Shown: positions 1 through 6,442 of the stretch, piece by piece
How positions within the stretch are numbered: position 1 is the first letter of the stretch
How the letters are laid out: each line of letters opens with the position of its first letter
Origin: Archaeoglobaceae archaeon
Lineage (GTDB): Archaea > Halobacteriota > Archaeoglobi > Archaeoglobales > Archaeoglobaceae
Assembly: GCA_025059545.1 (NCBI GenBank)
Contig: JANXDJ010000051.1
Span: forward strand, 1-9,963
Direction: 5' to 3'
Length of the DNA: 9,963 bases
Notes under the pieces: model-generated
The model's input: only the letters and a program-made list of their open reading frames with translations
Told to the model about the DNA's origin: nothing
Database searches by the model: none
Made by a program: the position numbers and the translations under genes

Positions 1-303
1 TTCACACACTGGCTCATTTGGAACATTCCACCTGAAACCGTCTACATCCCTGAAGGAATTCCAAAAGAACCTGTGGTTGAGAAACCGATCAAAGCTGTGC
101 AAGGCAAAAATGATTTTGGCAAGATTGGTTACGATGGTCCATGTCCGCCAAGCGGAGTGCATAGATATCTTTTCAAGCTTTATGTGCTCGATGCTGAGTT
201 AGAAATTGAGTCCTTAGCGTCGAAGGCAGAGCTTGAAAAGGCTATGGAAGGTCATATTCTGCAATTTGCAGTATTCGAAGCAATTTATGGGAGAACGAAG
301 TGA
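1..303 (+). CDS. PEBP / YbhB-YbcL family protein, 3' part
   Basis: This is the C-terminal 100 residues of a phosphatidylethanolamine-binding-protein (Raf kinase inhibitor-like) family protein; the reading frame is open from base 1, so the start lies upstream. The visible part begins FTHWLIWNIPP and continues with a GPCPPSGVHRYLFKLYVLD segment (residues about 47-65), both hallmark ligand-pocket motifs of the bacterial/archaeal YbhB/YbcL group. Family members are usually about 150-160 residues, so roughly the first third, including the DPDAP-type motif, is missing. The GTG at 73 lies inside the conserved domain and is not the start. Archaeal members have no settled function; ligand binding or protease/kinase inhibition is known only for distant homologues. 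The gene ends in tandem stops TGA-TAA and converges with the AOR gene 18 bp away, so it belongs to a different transcript. Confidence 0.88.
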   Translation, partial: FTHWLIWNIPPETVYIPEGIPKEPVVEKPIKAVQGKNDFGKIGYDGPCPPSGVHRYLFKLYVLDAELEIESLASKAELEKAMEGHILQFAVFEAIYGRTK

Positions 304-304
304 T

Positions 305-320
305 AAAAATTGAGAAAATA
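305..320 (-). terminator. Possible poly-T terminator of the minus-strand operon
   Basis: Read on the minus strand just past the AOR stop codon, the DNA gives two T-runs (TTTT, then TTTTT). Archaeal RNA polymerase commonly terminates at oligo-T tracts without a hairpin. The tracts fill the 18-bp gap between two convergent genes, where a terminator is expected. The call rests on base composition and context only. Confidence 0.35.
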
Positions 321-321
321 A

Positions 322-2109
322 TTAAACAAGCTCAAGTTCTTTAAGCTTTTCTTCACTTGGAATTCCATTTCTCCATTTTCTGAACTCGTAGTATTCCTGA
401 ACCTGTTTCTTCACGTCTGGCACATTTCCAGCGGTTCCACCTTCGAGTGGTTGCAGAACGATCTGCGGTAGCTTATCGTCCTCAGCCTTAACTCCGCACT
501 TCAGATCGTAGAGTCTCTTCAGTGTGAAAGTTCTCTCTCCCACTTTAGCCAAGCTCTCTAAGTCGAATTCGAAGCCAGTTGCAAATTTGAGCATGTTTGC
601 AAGCATTGAAGGAGTGACAGGCATAAAAGCACACATGGTTACGGAGTTGAAAAGCTCTGTGAAGTTCTGAACCTTAGCTGTTAGAATTCCTTTTCCTTCG
701 TTAGCAAACCTGTCGTTCGAGATTATGCCGTAATCGTCGATCACTTTACCCATTTCATAGAGATACATCTGATGTGGTAGATGACATGCTCCTCTTATGT
801 GCACAGCGTAAGCGCTTGCAAGAGATGCGAAGGCTCTTGCATCGTGCATCGGTATTTCAAGACCTTTAACATGAGCTCCCCAGCCCTTCAAGTTGTATTT
901 CTCCTCGAGGAATCTAACACCCTCCGCGAGCTCGTTGCCAATGCCCTTTCTCAATGCTATTTCTTTTATAAGCTCCTTCACTCTCTTTGCATCTCCCCAT
1001 TTGAGGTTGAAGTTCCCAACACCCTTCTCAGTAATCCACATTGCGAAAGCTATTGAGACTCCGCAGGAAATTGTGTCCATTCCAAGATCGTTGCAAAGGT
1101 AGTTCATCTCCACGAGGGACTCAAGATCATCGTTAAGCTGAAGCGAGCCAAAAGCTGCAACTGTCTCATATTCAGGACCATGGATCTTCTTTCCCCTTAG
1201 CTCTACAACTCTGCCACATCTCACGATACAACCTAAGCATCCATCGTTGCCCTTCAAAATTGAGCTCGCCATTGCTGAGCCTGAGATCTTTGTAGCTCCC
1301 TCAAAAGTTCCCTTTGTGTAGTATTTCACCGGCAGATCTCCAAAAGCCTCCGCATTTTCAACGTATCCAGAAGTCCCGAGATCCTTGAACATGTTACATG
1401 TAAAGTCGTTGTTTATAGCCTCGATGAACTGAGAGACAACCTCTTTAAAACCTTCACTGTTAGCAAGCTTTATTTCAAATTTATCGCTTGGATCATAGCA
1501 AACTGCAACGCCTTTCAGCTTTTTAGATCCAAGAACTGCGCCCATTCCAGTCCTTCCAGCATGCCTCGAGTTATCGACCTGAATGCAAGCAAATTTTACA
1601 AGATTTTCTCCTGCCTGTCCAATAACAGCGGTAGAAACTCTTTTCTCACCCAATTCTTTTTCTATTGTTTCCTGCGCCTCATAGCATCCCCTACCCCAAA
1701 TTCCACTCGCATCCTTAAACTCAACGCCATTCTTGTCGATCTTTAAATAAACAGGTTTTTCACTTTTTCCCTCGATTAAAACGCCATCCCAGCCTGCGTA
1801 TTTCAGATAGACCCCCATTTTTCCTCCAGAGTTCGATTCACCCCAGATCTTTGTCAGTGGACTTCGAGCACAAAAAGCTAACTTGCTTGTCGCTGGAGCA
1901 GTGGTTGCTGTTAGTGGACCAGTCATGATCGCAATTGGGTTCTCTGGAGAAAATGGATCCTTCTCGTAAGTTTTCATTTGGTAGTGGAGCCTTATTCCAA
2001 TTCCTGCTCCACCAACGAAAAGTTTCGCATCTTTTTCGTTTAATGGTAGAATGGAGGACTTTTTATCCGATAAGTTGACCCTCAAAATCCTTCCACAGTA
2101 GCCAAACAT
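322..2109 (-). CDS. Aldehyde:ferredoxin oxidoreductase family protein (tungsten/pterin)
   Basis: A complete 595-residue member of the AOR family, which oxidises aldehydes to carboxylic acids, or runs in reverse, with ferredoxin as electron carrier using a tungsten bis-pterin centre and one [4Fe-4S] cluster; probably cytoplasmic. The N-terminal pterin domain shows GGAGIGIR (33-40), WGESNSGG (89-96), the YLKYAGWDG stretch (101-109) and AGRTGMGAVLGSKKLKG (184-200). Cluster ligands are C291-x2-C294-x3-C298, with C493 at the position expected for the fourth cysteine (Pyrococcus furiosus AOR uses 288, 291, 295 and 494). E313 in GPEYET and H443 in RGACH are likely active-site residues. The sequence around C493 is NSVTMC rather than the usual DxxGLC, and the first Asp of the other pterin motif is N340. 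The length is normal for the family. It starts 13 bp after the alcohol dehydrogenase gene behind a strong ribosome-binding site, as the last gene of the minus-strand operon. The substrate is unknown; a short aliphatic or aromatic aldehyde would fit the neighbourhood. Confidence 0.95.
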   Translation of the reverse strand: MFGYCGRILRVNLSDKKSSILPLNEKDAKLFVGGAGIGIRLHYQMKTYEKDPFSPENPIAIMTGPLTATTAPATSKLAFCARSPLTKIWGESNSGGKMGVYLKYAGWDGVLIEGKSEKPVYLKIDKNGVEFKDASGIWGRGCYEAQETIEKELGEKRVSTAVIGQAGENLVKFACIQVDNSRHAGRTGMGAVLGSKKLKGVAVCYDPSDKFEIKLANSEGFKEVVSQFIEAINNDFTCNMFKDLGTSGYVENAEAFGDLPVKYYTKGTFEGATKISGSAMASSILKGNDGCLGCIVRCGRVVELRGKKIHGPEYETVAAFGSLQLNDDLESLVEMNYLCNDLGMDTISCGVSIAFAMWITEKGVGNFNLKWGDAKRVKELIKEIALRKGIGNELAEGVRFLEEKYNLKGWGAHVKGLEIPMHDARAFASLASAYAVHIRGACHLPHQMYLYEMGKVIDDYGIISNDRFANEGKGILTAKVQNFTELFNSVTMCAFMPVTPSMLANMLKFATGFEFDLESLAKVGERTFTLKRLYDLKCGVKAEDDKLPQIVLQPLEGGTAGNVPDVKKQVQEYYEFRKWRNGIPSEEKLKELELV

Positions 2110-2113
2110 CTTT

Positions 2114-2121
2114 TCACCTCC
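2114..2121 (-). promoter_or_regulatory. Strong Shine-Dalgarno site for the AOR gene
   Basis: The minus strand reads GGAGGTGA, a full match to the 3' end of archaeal 16S rRNA, with four bases before the ATG at 2109. It lies just after the stop codon of the upstream alcohol dehydrogenase. This fixes the AOR start and shows that the gene is translated as an internal operon cistron. Confidence 0.85.
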
Positions 2122-2122
2122 A

Positions 2123-3265
2123 TCAAAAATCTATTTTCTTTCCATCGAATGCGTATTCGTAGATCTTTTTAACCTGATCATAATCTGGAATCCTTGGACT
2201 CATTCCGAGGCTCGTGTCGTTCAAAGTGTTCATTACGAGATTTTCGATGTTTTTCTCGAATTCCTTCCTATCGATTATTTGCGAGATTTTTGTTGGCAGT
2301 TCTACGCTCTTCATTAGTGCAACTATCTTATCTATGAGCTTTTCAGCACTATTAAATCCTAATTTCTTAGCCAAAGCGTCCATTCTTGCTTTCGCATCGC
2401 TCTTGAGGTAGAACTGCATAACGTATGGCAAGAAAAGCCCTACACAACAACCATGATGGAGTTTGAATATGGCTCCAAACGTGTGCCCAAGAGAATGAAC
2501 AAGTCCAACTTGTGAATTTCCAAATCCGAGTCCAGCCATTGTGGCTGCGATATGCATCTTTGCTCTTGCCTCCATGTCACCTTTGTAGGACTTTTCAAGA
2601 TTCCCCAGTATCATCTCGACTGCTTTTTCGCACAACGCATCACTTAAGTCGTTCTTCCATATCGAAACTATACCCTCTACCGCATGCGTCAGAGCATCCA
2701 ATCCAGAACCAGCTACGAGTTTCTTTGGCATATCTGCTACAAATCGATAGTCGAGTAGAGTTACATCGGGCACAATTTCCTTATTCGCTGGAGTCAATTT
2801 TCTGTGCTCCGCCTTATCTGTAAGGACTGAAGTCCAAGTTACGTCCGCTCCAGTTCCGCTTGTCGTTGGAATTGCTATAAGCTTTGCCCTTCTCATATAC
2901 CCAAGCTCAAAAAGATCTGTAAAGGGAGTTACTGCAATTGGATCTATCTCAACTTCCATTAGAATTCTTGCAGCCTTAGCAACGTCTATGACACTTCCTC
3001 CTCCCAGCGCAATTATCAGCTCAGGTTGTAATTCTTTTGCAACCTTGGTGCATTTGACTGCGGTATCTATACTCGGCTCTGGCTCAACTTCGCTGAAAAC
3101 CTCTATTTTTTCAGCTTTAAGGCTATTTTTGACGATATCAACGAATCCAAGCTGAGAGATACATTCATCTGTTACTATCAGAACTCTTTTCGCTTTTTCA
3201 CCTTCAAGAAATGTCAGAGCATCCTCCCCATAAACAATAAGTCTCGGAGAGACAAATGTCCACAT
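2123..3265 (-). CDS. Iron-containing (group III) alcohol dehydrogenase
   Basis: A complete 380-residue Fe-dependent alcohol dehydrogenase, interconverting alcohols and aldehydes/ketones with NAD(P)H. The N-terminal dinucleotide domain contains GGGSVIDVAKA (88-98) and the PTTSGTGAD segment (133-141). The C-terminal metal domain supplies the expected ligands D190 and H194 (LDALTHAVEG), H257 (GLVHSLGH) and H271 (KLHHG), with H261 also conserved. The length is typical (380-400). It begins 7 bp after the SCP2 gene with only a partial ribosome-binding match (GTGAT) and ends 13 bp before the AOR gene, so the three are almost certainly co-transcribed. Next to an AOR it is well placed to handle the same aldehyde pool. 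Substrate and cofactor preference (NAD versus NADP) cannot be read with confidence. Related group III enzymes include hydroxyacid-oxoacid and butanol dehydrogenases, so a substrate such as a 4- or 5-hydroxy acid is possible. Confidence 0.95.
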   Translation of the reverse strand: MWTFVSPRLIVYGEDALTFLEGEKAKRVLIVTDECISQLGFVDIVKNSLKAEKIEVFSEVEPEPSIDTAVKCTKVAKELQPELIIALGGGSVIDVAKAARILMEVEIDPIAVTPFTDLFELGYMRRAKLIAIPTTSGTGADVTWTSVLTDKAEHRKLTPANKEIVPDVTLLDYRFVADMPKKLVAGSGLDALTHAVEGIVSIWKNDLSDALCEKAVEMILGNLEKSYKGDMEARAKMHIAATMAGLGFGNSQVGLVHSLGHTFGAIFKLHHGCCVGLFLPYVMQFYLKSDAKARMDALAKKLGFNSAEKLIDKIVALMKSVELPTKISQIIDRKEFEKNIENLVMNTLNDTSLGMSPRIPDYDQVKKIYEYAFDGKKIDF

Positions 3266-3272
3266 AGTATCA

Positions 3273-3893
3273 CTAACCCAAGTCTATTGGCAGAGAGGAC
3301 ATTAGCTGGCTAAATCTGTTCACCGTAGCGGTGTTTCTCATCATGTATCCAAGATCGCCCTTCAATTTCAACTTACCTCTCATGATCTGGGTAGTTGGAT
3401 CCACTTTGCCCATCACAATCTCTTTGAACGCTGCATAAGGTCCAGAGAGCACAAACCTCGGATTTTTAACATCTCCAGGAGCGACAGCTTCTGAACGCCT
3501 CATTTCTCCATGCCAAAAATCGAGCCAGACGTAAGTTGAGGCGCCTTTTATTTCTTCAAGCTTCAATTCCGCTATCTTTTTTGCAAGTTCATTCAAATTT
3601 AATTTCGACACATCTATTTCCTGATCTACTTCAAGTCCAAGCTTTTTGACCATCTTCTCTGTTGGAGTTCCCTTGTAAGTCGCTCTTCTCTCTTTCGGAA
3701 TGGAGACAAGCATCGAAATTAATCCACCCAGCACCTTGGGTTTCTGGAAATCCTTCAAAGCCTCTTGATCGACCTCGATTATACAAAGGTAGTCCCCTTC
3801 CCAGTTCGCAGCAACTTTCTTATATGTTTCGTCGCTGTTAACCTTCTTTTTAAGCTCGTCTAACCAATCCTTAGACGGAAACACAACTGCCAT
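3273..3893 (-). CDS. SCP2 sterol-carrier-fold protein with a large insertion
   Basis: A 206-residue protein of the SCP2 (sterol carrier protein 2) fold, small soluble proteins with a hydrophobic tunnel that bind lipids or fatty acyl-CoA. The conserved core is split: residues 20-40 (DETYKKVAANWEGDY and following strand) and 119-190 (YVWLDFWHGE at 121-130, the RFVLSGPYAAFKEIVMGKVD region, then MRGKLKLKGD at 171-180). Between them, about residues 45-117 form an insertion not found in ordinary single-domain relatives of about 130-150 residues. It holds a hydrophobic VLGGLISMLVSIP stretch and a Lys/Glu/Leu-rich helical part. I chose the ATG at 3893 because the protein then begins MAVVFPSKDW; an upstream in-frame TTG at 3914 would add seven residues. 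No clear ribosome-binding site is seen. It lies between the acyl-CoA dehydrogenase (87 bp upstream) and the alcohol dehydrogenase (7 bp downstream), suggesting a role in presenting an acyl or other hydrophobic substrate. That role is inference. Confidence 0.85.
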   Translation of the reverse strand: MAVVFPSKDWLDELKKKVNSDETYKKVAANWEGDYLCIIEVDQEALKDFQKPKVLGGLISMLVSIPKERRATYKGTPTEKMVKKLGLEVDQEIDVSKLNLNELAKKIAELKLEEIKGASTYVWLDFWHGEMRRSEAVAPGDVKNPRFVLSGPYAAFKEIVMGKVDPTTQIMRGKLKLKGDLGYMMRNTATVNRFSQLMSSLPIDLG

Positions 3894-3942
3894 GTTAATT
3901 TGTGCACATGGCAATATTTGAATTTATCGATATTGAACAGGC

Positions 3943-3951
3943 TTAAATAAA
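3943..3951 (-). promoter_or_regulatory. Possible internal TATA box ahead of the SCP2 gene
   Basis: On the minus strand the gap after the acyl-CoA dehydrogenase contains TTTATTTAA. A start about 26 bp downstream would fall near 3921, giving a leader of about 28 bases to the ATG at 3893. The region is AT-rich and a second candidate (AAATAT near 3914-3919) sits at leaderless distance, so the choice is uncertain. No convincing T-run terminates the upstream gene, so read-through is equally possible. Confidence 0.3.
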
Positions 3952-3980
3952 ATTAATCATAACTTTTAACTCCATAGTTT

Positions 3981-5168
3981 TTAATCTTTTCGCTCTCTCC
4001 TGAACGCATCAATCCCAGTTATCGCTCTACCGAGAATAAGGGTATGGATGTCATCGGTGCCCTCGTAAGTGTAAACACTCTCGATGTTTGCCATGTGCCT
4101 TATTGGCGAATAATCCAAGCTTATTCCATTTGCTCCAAGGATTTCTCTTGCAGTTCTTGCACAGAATCTTGCAACTCTTACGTTGTTCTTTTTTGCCATC
4201 GATATTTGCTCTGGCGTCGCTTTTCCTTCATTCATCAGCTGAGACAGACGAAAACTGAGAAGCTGTCCCTTCGTGATCTCGATCAGCATTTCAACAAGCT
4301 TCTCTTGAATGAGTTGGAAAGAAGCGATTGAGACTCCGAATTGCTTTCTGTTCTTTGCATAATTTAAAGCGGTTTCATAGCAATCGATCGCAGCTCCTAA
4401 AGCACCCCATGAGATCCCGAACCTTGCCTGATCAAGACAGCTTAGTGGAGCTCTAAGTCCGAGAGCATTTGGAAGTCTGCTCTCTTCTGGAACTCTGCAA
4501 TCCGATAGATAAAGTTCTCCCACATCTCCCGCTCTCATAGAGCCTTTTTTCCTTATCAGGCTCTGCTTAAAACCCTTTGTCCCTTTCTCAACAATAAATC
4601 CCTTCACCTTTCGATCTTCAACGTCTCTCGCCCATATTATTGCGATGTCTGCAATTTCTGCCTCGCTGATCCAAGTTTTCGTCCCATTCAGAATCCATTC
4701 ATCTCCAGCCTTTCTCGCATTTGTCTCCATACTCGCTGGATCACTGCCCACATTTGGCTCTGTTAGACCAAAACAGCCAATTAATTCTCCGCTTGCGAGC
4801 TTTGGCAAATATTCTTTTTTTTGTTCTTCACTTCCATAGCTCCAGATCGGAAACATCACTAAACCAGAAGTGACCGCAACAAAGCTTCGCAGTGCGCTAT
4901 CGATTCTTTCAACCTCTTCACAGACGATTCCAAAGGTGGTGTAGCTCATTCCCGGGCAACCGTATTCTTCTGGAATGAATGTTCCGAGCATTCCCAATTC
5001 TCCAAACTTCTTTGCTATTTGCCTGAAGTCAAGGGGCTCTTCCTCATTCCAAGCATCAACGATGAGAGGTTTGATCTCGTTCTCAAGGAATTCTCGTATA
5101 GAGCTCCTTACTAATCGATCCTCTTCGCTGAGCAGTTCTTCGAGATCGTAAAAATCAGAGACTCTCAT
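3981..5168 (-). CDS. Acyl-CoA dehydrogenase, glutaryl-CoA dehydrogenase-like
   Basis: A complete 395-residue FAD-dependent acyl-CoA dehydrogenase, which introduces the alpha-beta double bond of an acyl-CoA and passes electrons to ETF. Family blocks are FGLTEPNVGSDPASMET (133-149, flavin/substrate loop), LNGTKTWIS (160-168), RKQFGVSIASFQLIQEKL (274-291) and REILGANGIS (341-350). The catalytic base lies in TYEGTDDIHTLILGRAITG (367-385), with E369 as the probable general base. Full-length similarity to glutaryl-CoA dehydrogenase is striking: E87, R94 and the Y368-E369 pair match human E87, R94 and Y369-E370. R94 binds the substrate's distal carboxylate. Human S98 is replaced by A98. Thus a dicarboxylyl-CoA substrate, possibly with decarboxylation to crotonyl-CoA, is plausible, but related archaeal paralogues may use other acyl-CoAs. 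It is the first gene of the minus-strand operon and appears to have a leaderless promoter. EtfAB encoded nearby is its likely partner. Confidence 0.95.
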   Translation of the reverse strand: MRVSDFYDLEELLSEEDRLVRSSIREFLENEIKPLIVDAWNEEEPLDFRQIAKKFGELGMLGTFIPEEYGCPGMSYTTFGIVCEEVERIDSALRSFVAVTSGLVMFPIWSYGSEEQKKEYLPKLASGELIGCFGLTEPNVGSDPASMETNARKAGDEWILNGTKTWISEAEIADIAIIWARDVEDRKVKGFIVEKGTKGFKQSLIRKKGSMRAGDVGELYLSDCRVPEESRLPNALGLRAPLSCLDQARFGISWGALGAAIDCYETALNYAKNRKQFGVSIASFQLIQEKLVEMLIEITKGQLLSFRLSQLMNEGKATPEQISMAKKNNVRVARFCARTAREILGANGISLDYSPIRHMANIESVYTYEGTDDIHTLILGRAITGIDAFRRERKD

Positions 5169-5204
5169 GTTTTTCGTTAAAAAATTCCCAATATAACACT
5201 TTCG
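5168..5204 (-). promoter_or_regulatory. Leaderless archaeal promoter of the acyl-CoA dehydrogenase operon
   Basis: The minus strand shows TTATATT at 5190-5196, preceded by a purine-rich CGAAAG (BRE-like, about 5199-5204). The box centre lies about 25 bp before the A of the ATG at 5168, the normal archaeal TATA-to-transcription-start distance, and no Shine-Dalgarno site is present. The transcript should therefore begin at or within a few bases of the start codon. A perfect 8-bp palindrome, TTTCGAAA (5200-5207), overlaps the BRE-like element and could be a regulator site. Confidence 0.65.
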
Positions 5205-5224
5205 AAAATCTTGGAAAAAAGATA

Positions 5225-5259
5225 AAGGAATATAAAGGTATCAACTCCACATATCCATA
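5225..5259 (+). promoter_or_regulatory. Leaderless archaeal promoter of the thiolase-DUF35 pair
   Basis: A clean TATAAA at 5231-5236 follows a purine-rich AAGGAA (5225-5230, BRE-like). Its centre is about 26 bp before the ATG at 5259, and the bases just ahead of that ATG (CTCCACATATCC) hold no Shine-Dalgarno site. A leaderless transcript is predicted. The box mirrors the one for the divergent acyl-CoA dehydrogenase, 34 bp away. Confidence 0.7.
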
Positions 5260-6437
5260 TGACCGATGTAGCAGTTATTGGCGTAGGACATTCTGTTTTT
5301 GGGACAAGAAGAGACGTAAACATCCCCGAGCTTTGCTGGGAGTCTATGAAGCCAGCATTCGAAACAGCAAATCTCGAGCCTAAGGATATAGACTTTTTCG
5401 TTGTTGGAAACCTTGGAATCTGGAGTAGTGAACTTGCAATTCCTTCAATAATGGCAGAATATGCGGATTTAGCACCGAAGGGCTCAATGAGAGTAGAGAC
5501 AGCATGCGCAACAGGAAGCGCTGCAATAAGAGCGGGCTATATAACAATAAAGTCTGGGCTCGCAGATCTTGTGCTCGTTCTTGGTGTTGAGAAAATGCAA
5601 GAGTCACCGAATCCGAGTGTAATAGAGCTTATTGGGAGGTTTGGGAGCTATTTCTGGGAGTTTGAGAACTTTGGGCTAACATTTCCCGGTTACTATGCGA
5701 TGCATGCGAGTGCCTACATGATGAAGTATGGAGCAACCGAAGAAGATTTTGCAAAGGTTGCAGTGAAAGCTCATCACTATGGTGCAAAGAATCCTTATGC
5801 TCAGTTCAGGAAAGAAATAGATTTGGCTACGGTTATGAAAGGTCCATACGTAGCTTGGCCTTTGAAACTTTTCGATTGCTCTCCGATTACAGATGGCTCT
5901 GCATGCATAATACTTGCAAGCGATAAAAAGGTGAAGGAATTGGGAATTCAGGATAAGGTTTGGATTCTCTCACAAGGCGTTGGCACTGGAACAGCCAATT
6001 TAAGCAAAAGAGAAGACTTCACGAGTTTAGCTTCAGCTCGCTACGCTGCAGAGCAAGCATATAAGCTTGCTGGTATTGAAAACCCAGTCAAACAACTCGA
6101 CGGAGCAAACGTGCATGATTGCTTTACCGCTCCAGAGGTAATCGCATACGAAGATCTTGGCTTCTGCAAGCGTGGAGAAGGATACAAGCTGGTGCGAGAA
6201 GGACAGACCTATATCGGCGGTAAGATTCCAGTGAATGTTGATGGCGGTCTTAAGGCTAAAGGACATCCAATAGGAGCAACTGGCGTTAGCATGGCGGTTG
6301 AAGCGTATAAGCAGTTGCTGAGAAAAGCTGACAAGGGAAGGCAAGCGGACATAAAGAATGGGAGATGGCTAACTCATAACGTTGGTGGAACGGGTCATTA
6401 CTCCTATGTTACAATTTACGGGCTGGAGAAGAGGTGA
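5259..6437 (+). CDS. Thiolase (archaeal acetyl-CoA/acyl-CoA C-acyltransferase)
   Basis: A complete 392-residue thiolase-fold enzyme of the archaeal/SCP-x type, expected either to cleave 3-ketoacyl-CoA with CoA or to condense two acetyl-CoA. The nucleophile is C83 in ETACATGSAAI. H286 lies in NVHDCFTAPE, the catalytic H336 in KGHPIGATG, and the C-terminal loop is HNVGGTG (373-379). At the position where classical thiolases carry the second catalytic cysteine (CxG) this protein has N374 (NVG), as is common in the archaeal DUF35-associated group. The N-terminus MTDVAVIGVG is standard for the group and supports the start at 5259. Its stop codon lies inside the ribosome-binding site of the DUF35 gene, so the two are translated in close order. 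In methanogens such thiolases form a complex with HMG-CoA synthase through DUF35. No HMG-CoA synthase is here, and the dehydrogenase neighbours favour a degradative role. Confidence 0.93.
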   Translation: MTDVAVIGVGHSVFGTRRDVNIPELCWESMKPAFETANLEPKDIDFFVVGNLGIWSSELAIPSIMAEYADLAPKGSMRVETACATGSAAIRAGYITIKSGLADLVLVLGVEKMQESPNPSVIELIGRFGSYFWEFENFGLTFPGYYAMHASAYMMKYGATEEDFAKVAVKAHHYGAKNPYAQFRKEIDLATVMKGPYVAWPLKLFDCSPITDGSACIILASDKKVKELGIQDKVWILSQGVGTGTANLSKREDFTSLASARYAAEQAYKLAGIENPVKQLDGANVHDCFTAPEVIAYEDLGFCKRGEGYKLVREGQTYIGGKIPVNVDGGLKAKGHPIGATGVSMAVEAYKQLLRKADKGRQADIKNGRWLTHNVGGTGHYSYVTIYGLEKR

Positions 6438-6438
6438 T
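6431..6438 (+). promoter_or_regulatory. Shine-Dalgarno site deciding the DUF35 start
   Basis: GAGGTGAT matches the archaeal 16S 3' end and sits four bases before the ATG at 6443. The thiolase stop TGA lies within it. The GTG at 6434 is part of this site and so is not the start codon. Confidence 0.85.
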
Positions 6439-6442
6439 AAAA

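Noticed and set aside
73..303. Short separate gene beginning at GTG 73
   Set aside because: The same frame is open back to base 1 and encodes the conserved PEBP motif FTHWLIWNIPP, so this is the tail of a longer gene.
304..321. Considered for a small RNA or an attachment site between convergent genes
   Set aside because: Only 18 bp, with nothing but A/T tracts that fit a terminator.
2512..2823. Plus-strand 103-codon open frame opposite the alcohol dehydrogenase
   Set aside because: It is antisense to the conserved metal-binding domain of a real gene and has no start context.
3273..3914. SCP2 gene starting at TTG 3914
   Set aside because: It would add only MPCAQIN with no ribosome-binding site; ATG at 3893 gives a more natural N-terminus. 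The longer form cannot be fully excluded.
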